Shown in pieces: positions 1 to 6,390 of a stretch of 40,398 nt of DNA. A program made the translations under genes and the position numbers. Under the pieces are notes generated by a model that saw only the letters and a program-made list of their open reading frames with translations, was not told where the DNA came from and made no database searches. The stretch lies in the NCBI GenBank assembly GCA_944385665.1, contig CALWYB010000020.1, positions 1 through 40,398 on the forward strand, read 5' to 3'. The DNA comes from an uncultured Oscillospiraceae bacterium (GTDB lineage Bacteria; Bacillota; Clostridia; Oscillospirales; Oscillospiraceae). The stretch's first letter is position 1, and every line of letters begins with the position of its first letter.

Positions 1-464
1 TCCTCCACCGCAAAGTCTCGATGCTCCGGCCAGAGGAGTTGAATCCTGTTATTATGCCCTGACCGTATCAGCATGAGAGGCGGAATCTCCAGCATCAGAT
101 TGCAGCAGTCATCTGCAATGGAGAGAGGCAACACCGCCAACGGCTGAGTAGTACCGTTCGTCTCGTGGAAGGCAAGGATATGGATTTCTTCCTTCGGGAA
201 GTCTACCATCAGCAGTACCACTTGGCCGTCGTGGTATGTCGGTCTGCCCAGGTACTGCCCCGGTTTTGTGCATACCGGCTCATAGACCGTGCCCTCTGGA
301 CAGCGGATCAGAACAAGCCGGTTGCTCCGAATAGGGTGGCCGCTACGGAACAGCTCCTCCGCCTCGTGCAGGTCGCCGCTGGCATAGTCAGTGCCCCAAT
401 ACCATTCGCTGCTGCCAGGCAGTGGCTCCAGATCGGTGATCCCATTTGTGATGATGCGTTTCAT
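1..464 (-). CDS. Unknown protein, partial (runs off left edge)
   Basis: At least 154 codons are open on the minus strand and continue past base 1. The ATG at 464-462 is preceded by GGGGAGGA at a good distance, and an extended -10 promoter lies upstream at 504-512. The visible N-terminus begins MKRIITNGITDLEP and is rich in Trp, Tyr, Pro and acidic residues, followed by beta-rich segments such as RLVLIRCPEG and VVLLMVDFPKEE. There is no signal peptide or membrane segment. I do not recognise the family and assign no function. The next feature upstream of it is the structured repeat at 576-785, so it may belong to the flanking mobile or island DNA rather than to the redox operon. Confidence 0.75.
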   Translation of the reverse strand, partial: MKRIITNGITDLEPLPGSSEWYWGTDYASGDLHEAEELFRSGHPIRSNRLVLIRCPEGTVYEPVCTKPGQYLGRPTYHDGQVVLLMVDFPKEEIHILAFHETNGTTQPLAVLPLSIADDCCNLMLEIPPLMLIRSGHNNRIQLLWPEHRDFAVE

Positions 465-503
465 GTCCTATCCTCCCCGGCCATATCTTAATTTGATTTC
501 GTA

Positions 504-512
504 ATTATATCA
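504..512 (-). promoter_or_regulatory. Extended -10 promoter for the partial gene
   Basis: On the minus strand TGATATAAT gives an extended -10 (TGnTATAAT) about 40 bases before the start codon at 464. No good -35 is seen at 16-18 bases, as is usual for extended -10 promoters. Confidence 0.5.
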
Positions 513-575
513 CACCGAATGAAAGAAGCTCATAAACATTCGCTTAAGGTTTCTTAATCTTCGGAAGCAAAATAC

Positions 576-785
576 CTCTTTTTGTTTACAGTCCTCCAAT
601 TTCTGAGCCATGGATGATGGAGAAATACCTTGCTTCATCCCGCCTTCAGAGTTACAATGCAGGCAGCCAGAAACACAAAAAAGCTCTCCTCCCCTGCCAG
701 TACAAAGAACTGGCACAGGCTGGGGAGCGTTTTTGACCACAGAACCCACCACACACCGCTTCGTACTACAGGGAAACTATCTGAT
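576..785. repeat. Structured repeat, copy A
   Basis: This stretch is clearly repeated at 17488-17700, in the same orientation. Shared blocks include TTTTTGTTTACAGTCC near the start, CATCCCGCCTTCAGAG-like sequence in the middle, and a perfectly identical 37-base block (723-759 here, 17636-17672 there). Between the blocks sits a GC-rich hairpin (683-728) flanked by A and T runs. Its inner stem, TGCCAGT/ACTGGCA, differs in sequence from copy B yet still pairs. The open frames across it are short and differ between the copies, so it is not coding. It may be a mobile repeat, the conserved end of an integrative element, or a structured RNA. Confidence 0.8.
683..733 (+). terminator. Hairpin with T-tract inside repeat copy A
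   Basis: The outer stem is GCTCTCC/GGGGAGC and the inner stem TGCCAGT/ACTGGCA. It is preceded by an A run and followed by GTTTTT, so it can act as an intrinsic terminator on the plus strand and possibly on both. Confidence 0.55.
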
Positions 786-857
786 TGAAAATGTTTAAAT
801 GTGACGTTGATCTAAGTGAAAACAGCTAGAAGCGACTATAAATTGTTTCAAAACCGA

Positions 858-900
858 CCTTCGCATCCAAGAGGTCGTGGGTTCGAATCCCATTGGGCAG
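858..900 (+). pseudogene. tRNA 3'-half remnant
   Basis: The bases GTGGGTTCGAATCCCAT form a canonical T-arm. They are preceded by variable-loop-like GAGGTC and followed by TGGGCAG, which resembles the 3' strand of an acceptor stem. No matching 5' half lies upstream; instead there is AT-rich spacer running back to repeat copy A. CCA is not encoded. It reads as the displaced 3' half of a tRNA gene left by integration or rearrangement. Immediately at 900 the sequence switches into the middle of the cytochrome gene. Amino-acid identity cannot be assigned. Confidence 0.6.
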
Positions 901-1197
901 GAACGCAAACACATACTGGCTCATCACGATGCCGCTGACCATACAGCCCAGAATGGCCAGAAATACAAGTATCACCAGCAGAGATTGCAGCACCCGATAG
1001 GGCGTATAGCGTCCCTGGCCTGACTGGCGGATCCAGGAGAGATTGAGGATGTGGTGTATGATGAACAGCACCAGTGTGATGGCGCCGATCCACTCATGGT
1101 ACTGCTGACCGGTCAGCATGAAGGACATGAGTCCCAACAGACATACCGTCATCAGCAGATCCACAGTCATGCGCAGGATCAGTTTCCTGTTCCCCAT
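895..1197 (-). pseudogene. Truncated DUF4405-type membrane cytochrome
   Basis: From the ATG at 1197, five bases after the stop of the aldo/keto reductase, about 100 residues match the start of DUF4405 (flavinylation-associated, cytochrome b-like) proteins. There are three hydrophobic segments and histidines in HEWIGAITLVLFIIHH that could bind heme. Homology stops at SQYVFAFLP, where family members continue into the rest of the bundle with a further conserved His. Here the frame runs into antisense tRNA sequence (NGIRTHDLLDA) and stops at 826. The gene has lost its 3' half at the tRNA-remnant junction near 895-900. It is the last gene of the MerR-led redox operon and probably once carried electrons across the membrane to the lipoprotein flavodoxins. 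Confidence 0.7.
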
Positions 1198-1201
1198 AGG
1201 C

Positions 1202-2155
1202 TCATACCATAGGGGCTTCCCAGGAGCCGCGGGTGTCAACGCCCGCGTCCGCGGCCAGCTGCTCCAGCTGGACGACCTCATCGACGGTCAGGGTAATACC
1301 GGCGGCAGCGGCGGCCTCGGTCACATGGCGGGGCTTGGTCACACCGATCAGAGGAATGGCCCCCTTGGCGATGGCCCAGGCAATGGCGATCTGGGAGACA
1401 GAGGCACTGTATTTCTCGCCCATCTGTGCCATAGCCGCCGTCAATTTCTCCAGCTGAGGCAGAAGAGGGTTGTAGGTTTCCGCTCGCTGGCTGCCCTGAG
1501 GCAGAGGATGGGTAGTGTCATACTTGCCGGAGAGGGCTCCCTGTTCCAGCACCATGTAGGCAAAGAAGTCCATGCCCTGCTCCCGGCAGTAGTCCAGAAT
1601 CCCGGCCCGTTCCGAGGAGCGGTACAGGAGGCTGTAGTGGTTCTGCACGGCGGAGAGCTTTACGCCTCCCTGGGCCAGGATCTCCTGTGCTCGCTTGATC
1701 TGGGCCAGATTGTGATTGGACACGCCCACCCGGCGAACCTTTCCGCTCTTCACCAGAGAAACCAGGAAGGGGGTCCAGCGCTCCACGTCAGCGGGATTGT
1801 GGATCCAGTAGATGTCAATGTAGTCCGTGCCCAGCCGCTCCAGGCTGCTCTGGCACATCACATCCACCGGATCGGCGCCCGGTCCGGCGATCTGAGGGGT
1901 GAACTTGGTGGAGAGGATGATCTGCTCCCGGGGAGCGGCCTTGGCAAAGGCGCCCAGAATATCTTCCGAGGCACCCATGCCGTACACCACGGCGGTGTCC
2001 CACAGGTTGAGGCCCTGCTCCATGGCAGCGTCAAAGACTGGCTTCAAATCCTTCTCGCTGAGGTGATTGCCAAAGACCTGGTCGCCGCCCACAGCGCCGG
2101 TTCCCCAGGACCAAGTGCCCAAAGCCACCGCGGGCATCTGCTTATTGTGTTCCAT
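1202..2155 (-). CDS. Aldo/keto reductase
   Basis: This 317-residue NAD(P)H-dependent oxidoreductase belongs to the AKR family. The catalytic tetrad is visible: Asp53 and Tyr58 in LWDTAVVYG, Lys84 in STKF and His119 in WIHN. The C-terminal GVTKPRHVTE segment fits the cofactor phosphate-binding region. A good site (AAAGGAG) precedes the ATG at 2155. It is cytosolic, with no signal peptide. It lies in the minus-strand operon between the flavin-reductase-like gene and the truncated cytochrome, and its stop is five bases from the cytochrome start, suggesting coupling. The likely role is reduction of a reactive carbonyl or quinone; the substrate is unknown. Confidence 0.9.
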   Translation of the reverse strand: MEHNKQMPAVALGTWSWGTGAVGGDQVFGNHLSEKDLKPVFDAAMEQGLNLWDTAVVYGMGASEDILGAFAKAAPREQIILSTKFTPQIAGPGADPVDVMCQSSLERLGTDYIDIYWIHNPADVERWTPFLVSLVKSGKVRRVGVSNHNLAQIKRAQEILAQGGVKLSAVQNHYSLLYRSSERAGILDYCREQGMDFFAYMVLEQGALSGKYDTTHPLPQGSQRAETYNPLLPQLEKLTAAMAQMGEKYSASVSQIAIAWAIAKGAIPLIGVTKPRHVTEAAAAAGITLTVDEVVQLEQLAADAGVDTRGSWEAPMV

Positions 2156-2186
2156 CGTTTATTTCTCCTTTCCCATCACTGCTTGT

Positions 2187-2723
2187 TCAGGTGCGCATGC
2201 ACTTGCCCAGCACCTCACCAGTCTTGAGATATTCATAGGTGGGCATCTCAAAGAGCACCGGCTTGAGGGCATGATAGTTGAGTTTGCCGTCCTCATTCAG
2301 CGCCGAATCGTCGGCGTAGGTGGCGGCAATTTTGCAGATGAAGGACTCAAAGCCACGGGTCTCATAGACATCCTCCACGGTGCAGGCCATGGACACAGGG
2401 GCGTCTGTGATGATAGGCGCGCCGCCTTCCCCGATGGAGTAGTCGAACACCTCACTTTTATCCACCTTGCTGCCGCTGACACAGCCCACATAATCCGCCT
2501 TGGGCAGCAGAGCCTCATCCACGATGTTGATGGAAAGGGTGTTCATCTTCCGAATGCCGGTGTTGCTGTAATGGTTAGAGGCCATGCTGACCATGACCAG
2601 ATCGTGGCCGATGATGCCCAGGTGACCCACCAGGGTCCAGTTGGGCTTTCCGTCCACCATAGTCCCCACCACCACAAGCGGGGTGGGATAGAGGGCCAGA
2701 ACCGGCCCAATGTTCTTTTTCAT
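2187..2723 (-). CDS. Flavin reductase-like FMN-binding protein
   Basis: This 178-residue protein starts at MKKNIGPVLALYPTPLVVVG. The ATG at 2723 is preceded by AAGGAGG; an in-frame ATG 60 bases further upstream overlaps the preceding gene and is rejected. The fold signature is that of the flavin reductase / FMN-binding split barrel family: a conserved start on a hydrophobic strand, then NWTLVGHLGIIGHD, a mid-domain SNHYSNTGIRK and a C-terminal strand-rich half. Members bind FMN and act as flavin reductases or NADH:FMN oxidoreductases. It sits 13 bases after the FGE-flavodoxin fusion gene, in the same operon. It could supply reduced flavin, but that is inference. Confidence 0.85.
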   Translation of the reverse strand: MKKNIGPVLALYPTPLVVVGTMVDGKPNWTLVGHLGIIGHDLVMVSMASNHYSNTGIRKMNTLSINIVDEALLPKADYVGCVSGSKVDKSEVFDYSIGEGGAPIITDAPVSMACTVEDVYETRGFESFICKIAATYADDSALNEDGKLNYHALKPVLFEMPTYEYLKTGEVLGKCMRT

Positions 2724-2736
2724 ATGGATTTCCTCC

Positions 2737-4194
2737 TTACACAACAGGAATTTGATTTTGCTCCAGCCAGGCAGCCACATCATCCGGCATCCCGGAACCG
2801 CCGGAATAGGAGATGGCCAGGCCTTCGCCCAGCACCGCCTCCGGCACCAGCTTGGTGATGGCCGTCAGGCTCTGGCCGAACCGGCCGCCGCCATGGCTGC
2901 AGAAGGGAACGATGGTTTTGCCGGTGAAGTCATATTCCTCCAGGAAGGAGGCCACCGGCATGGGAATGGAGGCCCACCAGTTGGGGTAGCCCAGCAAAAT
3001 GGTGTCGTACTGCTCCATATCCTCCACATGGGTGGATAGCTCCGGTCGGGCCTGGGCATTCTGGTCCCGCTGGGCCTGCTCGAGAACGGTGTTGTAGTCG
3101 GTAGAATAGGGCTCCGCCAGTTGGATCTCAAACAGATCTGCCCCGGTCTGGGCCTGAATTTCCTCTGCAATCCCCCGGGTATTGCCGCCCCAGGAGAAGT
3201 AGGCGATCAGCACATTTCCACCTTGTGTGCCCGTACTCTCCAGATTAGAGCCGGTCACCGTGCCGCTGCCGGCTGCGGCGTTGCGCACCAGACGGAAGCC
3301 CACATTGAAGACTACGCTGTCCTGAGGCAGCGTGGCCCGATAGGCCGAGCGGAGATTTTTGGCAAAGTCGTTCCAGCCTCCGCCCCGGTTTACCCGCATC
3401 ACGCCGCTGTCCGGACCGGCGGGATCCGTCTGTGCCTGGGTAGGATAGTCGCCGTAATAATCCCAGACCCACTCGCCCACATTGCCATGCATGTCATAGA
3501 AGCCCCAGGCATTGGGCTGAAAACTCCCTACGGCCACTGTGGTCTCCCGGTAGACGCCGGGCCGGGTCTCCAGATTGCTCTGGTTGAAGTAGTTGTCCTC
3601 AATGAGGTAGGGGTAATGGCCCCAGTAGTTGGACTCCTCCGCGCTGATGGAAGTCTCCGTGTTGAAGGGTGTCTCCGTCCCGGCCCGGCAGGCGTATTCC
3701 CACTCCGCCTCGGTAGGCAGGCGGTAGCCGTTGGCGCTGCGGTTCCAGGTCACGGTCTGTCCCTCTACGGTGTAGGCAGGATCCAGGCCCTCCAGCTCAC
3801 TGCGTGCGTTGCAGTATGCGATGGCGTCCAGCCAGGAGACGGTCTCCACCGGCAGGTTCTCGCCGGAAAAAGCGCTGGGATTAGAGCCGGTCACAGCCTG
3901 ATACTCCGCCTGGGTCACTTCAAAGGCACTCATATAGAAGTCACTGACTGTGACGGTGTGCTGCGTCTCGTCGTCGCTGCGCCAGGCCTCACTGTCCGGA
4001 CTGCCCATGGAGAAGGTGCCGCCCTCCACCAGAATAAAGTTTTCGGGGATCTGAGGCTGCTCCTCCTGGCCCTGCTGGCTGGAGGAGGGCGGAGGTGTTG
4101 GCTGCTGAGACTGTTCCGGCGGCGTCTGGGAGCCGCAGGATACCATTGTCCCTACCAGCAGCGCGGCCAGCAAAAGGAAACAAATTCGTTTCAT
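2737..4194 (-). CDS. Lipoprotein: FGE/SUMF1-like domain fused to flavodoxin
   Basis: This 485-residue protein starts with a lipoprotein signal (MKRICFLLLAALLVGTMVSC, acylated Cys20) and a Pro/Gln/Ser-rich linker. Residues ~54-304 are an FGE/SUMF1-type domain (MGSPDSEAW, GYRLPTEAEWEYACRAG, DMHGNVGEWVWD, RGGGWNDF, NVGFRLVR). The pair of cysteines used by true formylglycine-generating enzymes in the C-terminal segment is absent (GGGWNDFAKNLRSAYR), so sulfatase activation is unlikely. Residues ~328-485 are a flavodoxin (LIAYFSWGGNTRGIAEEI for the phosphate loop, YPNWWASIPMP for the flavin ring). Both domains should lie outside the membrane. The ATG has AGGAGG seven bases upstream. The fusion is unusual; the FGE-like part may bind a partner or sugar/peptide surface while the flavodoxin carries electrons. 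Confidence 0.88.
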   Translation of the reverse strand: MKRICFLLLAALLVGTMVSCGSQTPPEQSQQPTPPPSSSQQGQEEQPQIPENFILVEGGTFSMGSPDSEAWRSDDETQHTVTVSDFYMSAFEVTQAEYQAVTGSNPSAFSGENLPVETVSWLDAIAYCNARSELEGLDPAYTVEGQTVTWNRSANGYRLPTEAEWEYACRAGTETPFNTETSISAEESNYWGHYPYLIEDNYFNQSNLETRPGVYRETTVAVGSFQPNAWGFYDMHGNVGEWVWDYYGDYPTQAQTDPAGPDSGVMRVNRGGGWNDFAKNLRSAYRATLPQDSVVFNVGFRLVRNAAAGSGTVTGSNLESTGTQGGNVLIAYFSWGGNTRGIAEEIQAQTGADLFEIQLAEPYSTDYNTVLEQAQRDQNAQARPELSTHVEDMEQYDTILLGYPNWWASIPMPVASFLEEYDFTGKTIVPFCSHGGGRFGQSLTAITKLVPEAVLGEGLAISYSGGSGMPDDVAAWLEQNQIPVV

Positions 4195-4219
4195 CGGTTG
4201 CCTCCTGTCTGTTTTCCAG

Positions 4220-4429
4220 TCATACCCCTGGCTTCACAAAGAGGATCTCGTCGGGAAAAGCCTCCATGGACTTTTGCCAGTCCTCCATGGGAATGTCCTG
4301 GATGGACACGGAAATAAACTTGGGGTCAATGCCCAGCTCCCGGGTCAGAAATTCCTGGGTCTTGAGGGCAAGGGCTCTCTTTGTTTCCTGATCCCGGCCG
4401 GGGATCATGGTGATAGCTACATGGGGCAT
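4220..4429 (-). CDS. 4-oxalocrotonate tautomerase-family protein
   Basis: This small protein of 69 residues begins Met-Pro. Removal of Met would expose the catalytic N-terminal proline typical of the tautomerase superfamily. The order of elements matches 4-OT: PHVAITMIPGRDQE, a helix, then VSIQDIPMEDW. AAGGAGG precedes the ATG. It lies 12 bases after the lipoprotein flavodoxin gene and 25 bases before the FGE-flavodoxin gene. Family members ketonise enols or act on unsaturated keto acids; here the partner could be the quinone- or carbonyl-reducing enzymes of the operon. Confidence 0.88.
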   Translation of the reverse strand: MPHVAITMIPGRDQETKRALALKTQEFLTRELGIDPKFISVSIQDIPMEDWQKSMEAFPDEILFVKPGV

Positions 4430-4441
4430 GGTATGTCCTCC

Positions 4442-5197
4442 TTACAATTCCAGATTCAGCCCAGCCAGCCAGTCCTGCACAGCGCCCTGGGAGGTGTCTA
4501 CCTCCGGGCGGTAAACGCCGATGGGTTCCAGAATCGTGGTATCCTCAGGCAGTGCAGCGGTCAGATCCCGGATTGTGCTGGACAGGCCTCCTGTGCCGTG
4601 GGTGACAAAGGGTACCACAGTCTTGCCGGACCAATCGTATTCTTCCACAAAGGTCAGCACCGGCATGGGCAGGGTGTACCACCAGTTGGGGAACCCCAGA
4701 AAGACGATGTCATAGTCCTCCATGTTCTCCACATGGGTGGCCAGAGCGGGTCTGGCGTTGTCCGCCTTTTCCTCGGCCGCCCGGTCCAGACATTCGTCAT
4801 AGTCGCTGGAGTAGGGCTCCTCGACAACGATGGAGTGGAGGTCGCCGCCCACTTCCTCCTGAATCCAGGCGGCCAGCTTGGCAGCGTTGCCGGGAGCCAG
4901 AACACTGGCGGAGGTAGTGGCGTCCACATCCACGCTGGAGGGGTCTTCTACCACGGTGTTGTCCGCCCAGGTGAAGTAGGCGATCAGGATATGGCTCCCC
5001 TCCGCTCCCTCCTGACCGGCAGGTTCCTGACTGCTGACCGGCTCGGATTGGTCTGGGCGGTTGCTGTCGGAAGGAGTCTGGGATGTCATGTTCTCATGGG
5101 ACTCTGCCTGCGGTGCGCTGCTGTTGTTTCCACCGCCGCAGGCAGCAAGAGAGATAAGGAGAAGACCGGAGATAACAAGGGACGCCCATCGTTTCAT
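4442..5197 (-). CDS. Flavodoxin-like lipoprotein
   Basis: This 251-residue protein begins with a lipoprotein signal, MKRWASLVISGLLLISLAAC (Cys20), followed by a ~45-residue low-complexity linker. The flavodoxin domain starts at HILIAYFTWADNT, carries an insertion of about 25 residues after the phosphate loop (VVEDPSSVDVDATTSAS), and continues with GNAAKLAAWIQEEVGGDL and the ring-binding FPNWWYTLPMPVLTF. The start at 5197 has AAAGGAG upstream and gives the intact signal. A longer start at 5224 overlaps the previous stop as ATGA but would place nine charged residues before the signal. It is an extracytoplasmic electron carrier by inference and a paralogue of the fusion protein and of the broken gene upstream. 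Confidence 0.88.
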   Translation of the reverse strand: MKRWASLVISGLLLISLAACGGGNNSSAPQAESHENMTSQTPSDSNRPDQSEPVSSQEPAGQEGAEGSHILIAYFTWADNTVVEDPSSVDVDATTSASVLAPGNAAKLAAWIQEEVGGDLHSIVVEEPYSSDYDECLDRAAEEKADNARPALATHVENMEDYDIVFLGFPNWWYTLPMPVLTFVEEYDWSGKTVVPFVTHGTGGLSSTIRDLTAALPEDTTILEPIGVYRPEVDTSQGAVQDWLAGLNLEL

Positions 5198-5220
5198 AAG
5201 TTCTCTTCTCCTTTCTGAAA

Positions 5221-5913
5221 TCAAAAGTCAAGACCCAGGCTGTCCACCCACTGGGCTACCTCATCCTGGTCGGCACCACTGCTGAACCGCTGGCCGTCCA
5301 GCCAGTTGGCCTCCGGAGCCAATGCGTGAAGGTCATCCAGGCTGCCGCCGATGCCGCTGGAGCCGGAGGTGCAGAAGGGAACGATGGTAGCATCGCCCAA
5401 GTCATAACTCTCAAGGAAGGTGTACATCACTTTGGGCGCCTGTCCCCACCAGATGGGATAGCCCAGGAACACTACATCGTAGTTCTCCGGATGTTCCAGA
5501 GTACCAGTGATGGCGGGCCGGGCGGCAGGGTCATTCTGCTCCTGGTTGGCGCGGCAGCTGTCATTGCTGTAATTGAGATCTTCGTCGGTGTACGGCACTT
5601 CCGGAACGATCTCATAGAGGTCGGCATCCAGGATGCTCTGGAGATGCTGGGCAATGTCTTCGGTGTTGCCGGTAGCGGAGAAGTAGGCGACCAGCACGCC
5701 GCCTTCCGCCGTTTCTTCATCGGATTTGCCTGCCCCCGGCGTAGAGGAAGCGGGAGAGGTGGACTGGTCGGGAGCGGACGGCTCTCCCACTGAGGATGTC
5801 CCCTCCTGCTGCGTCTGGGACTGGTCGGGATTACTCTGGGTTCATGCCTGGCCGCAGGCCGCCAGGCCAAGCAGCAGAGTCAAAGTGGTTAGAATCGGAA
5901 TCAGTCGTTTCAT
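5221..5913 (-). pseudogene. Flavodoxin-like lipoprotein broken by in-frame TGA
   Basis: From the ATG at 5913 (AGGAGG upstream, ATGA overlap with merR) the frame reads a perfect lipoprotein signal, MKRLIPILTTLTLLLGLAAC-GQA. It then meets TGA at 5844-5842, codon 24. The same frame reopens at once with a Ser/Thr/Pro/Gln-rich linker and a full flavodoxin domain (GGVLVAYFSATGNTEDIAQHL, YPIWWGQAPKVMYTF, TSGSSGIGGSLDDL). A single base change would restore a 230-residue protein like its neighbours. A GTG at 5790 could start an unexported 189-residue flavodoxin. I call it a pseudogene or a recent nonsense allele. A sequencing error is possible. Nothing suggests selenocysteine. Confidence 0.8.
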
Positions 5914-6281
5914 CTTTTGGTACCTCCTGTCATGGTTTGTGTCTTGCGAATCTCGTGGCGCAGGTAATCCAGCCGCTGGAGCTGGCGCTCCTTGAAGTGA
6001 ATCTCATCCAGGGCAGCAATGCGCTTTTCCTCCAGCATCCTGAGCCGCTGCTCCTCCGTGTGGGGCTGCTCCAGCAGCAGGCGCATATAGGTCTCCACCT
6101 CCGCCGTGGTAAACCCCAGATCATGGAGCGTCAGGATGGTGCTCAGCCGTTCCAGATCCATGTCGTCGTACTGCCAGGCCCCCATCACTTCTTTCACCGC
6201 CCCGCAAAGGCCCCAGCTCTCGTATTCGCTCAGGATGTGCATGGGGATCTGGTAGCGCTCACTTGCCTCCTGTTTCGTCAT
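5910..6281 (-). CDS. MerR-family transcriptional regulator
   Basis: This 123-residue protein starts at MTKQEASERYQIPMHILSEYESWGL, where GGAGG precedes the ATG. An N-terminal helix-turn-helix with a wing (residues ~1-60, WQYDDMDLERLSTILTLHDLGFT) is followed by a long coiled helix (LEEKRIAALDEIHFKERQLQRLDYLRHEI) typical of MerR dimerisation. No C-terminal cysteine cluster is seen, so it is not obviously a metal sensor. Its stop overlaps the next start as ATGA, making it the first gene of the minus-strand redox operon down to 900. It probably controls that operon in response to electrophilic or redox stress, as many MerR regulators beside aldo/keto reductases do. Confidence 0.87.
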   Translation of the reverse strand: MTKQEASERYQIPMHILSEYESWGLCGAVKEVMGAWQYDDMDLERLSTILTLHDLGFTTAEVETYMRLLLEQPHTEEQRLRMLEEKRIAALDEIHFKERQLQRLDYLRHEIRKTQTMTGGTKR

Positions 6282-6295
6282 CGTAAAACCTCCAA

Positions 6296-6333
6296 AATGA
6301 AAAATGCAGGCGTCCTTTCTCGGACACCTGCAT
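6296..6333 (-). terminator. Hairpin with T-run between lysR and merR
   Basis: Stem ATGCAGG/CCTGCAT plus a GTCC/GGAC inner part with one mismatch, loop of six bases, followed on the minus strand by TTTTTCATTTT. It fits the terminator of the lysR gene ending at 6391. It also lies right before the merR ribosome site, so any merR promoter at 6334-6390 must read through it; attenuation or a dyad operator are alternatives. Confidence 0.65.
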
Positions 6334-6390
6334 TGTAAATCAGAGTTTTTTCTATGTCTAATGCTTATTTTCTTTTTCCAAAAATGCCTA

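Noticed and set aside
826-1093. Overlapping minus-strand frames ending in GIRTHDLL or SNPRPLGC
   Set aside because: The ends are antisense tRNA sequence; only the part from 1197 to about 895 is real cytochrome coding.
2737-4194. True formylglycine-generating enzyme
   Set aside because: The catalytic cysteine pair is missing from the C-terminal segment of the domain and no sulfatase gene lies nearby.
5842-5844. TGA as a selenocysteine codon
   Set aside because: It falls in a low-complexity linker just after the lipobox, where a selenocysteine would serve no known role, and no SECIS-like hairpin follows it.
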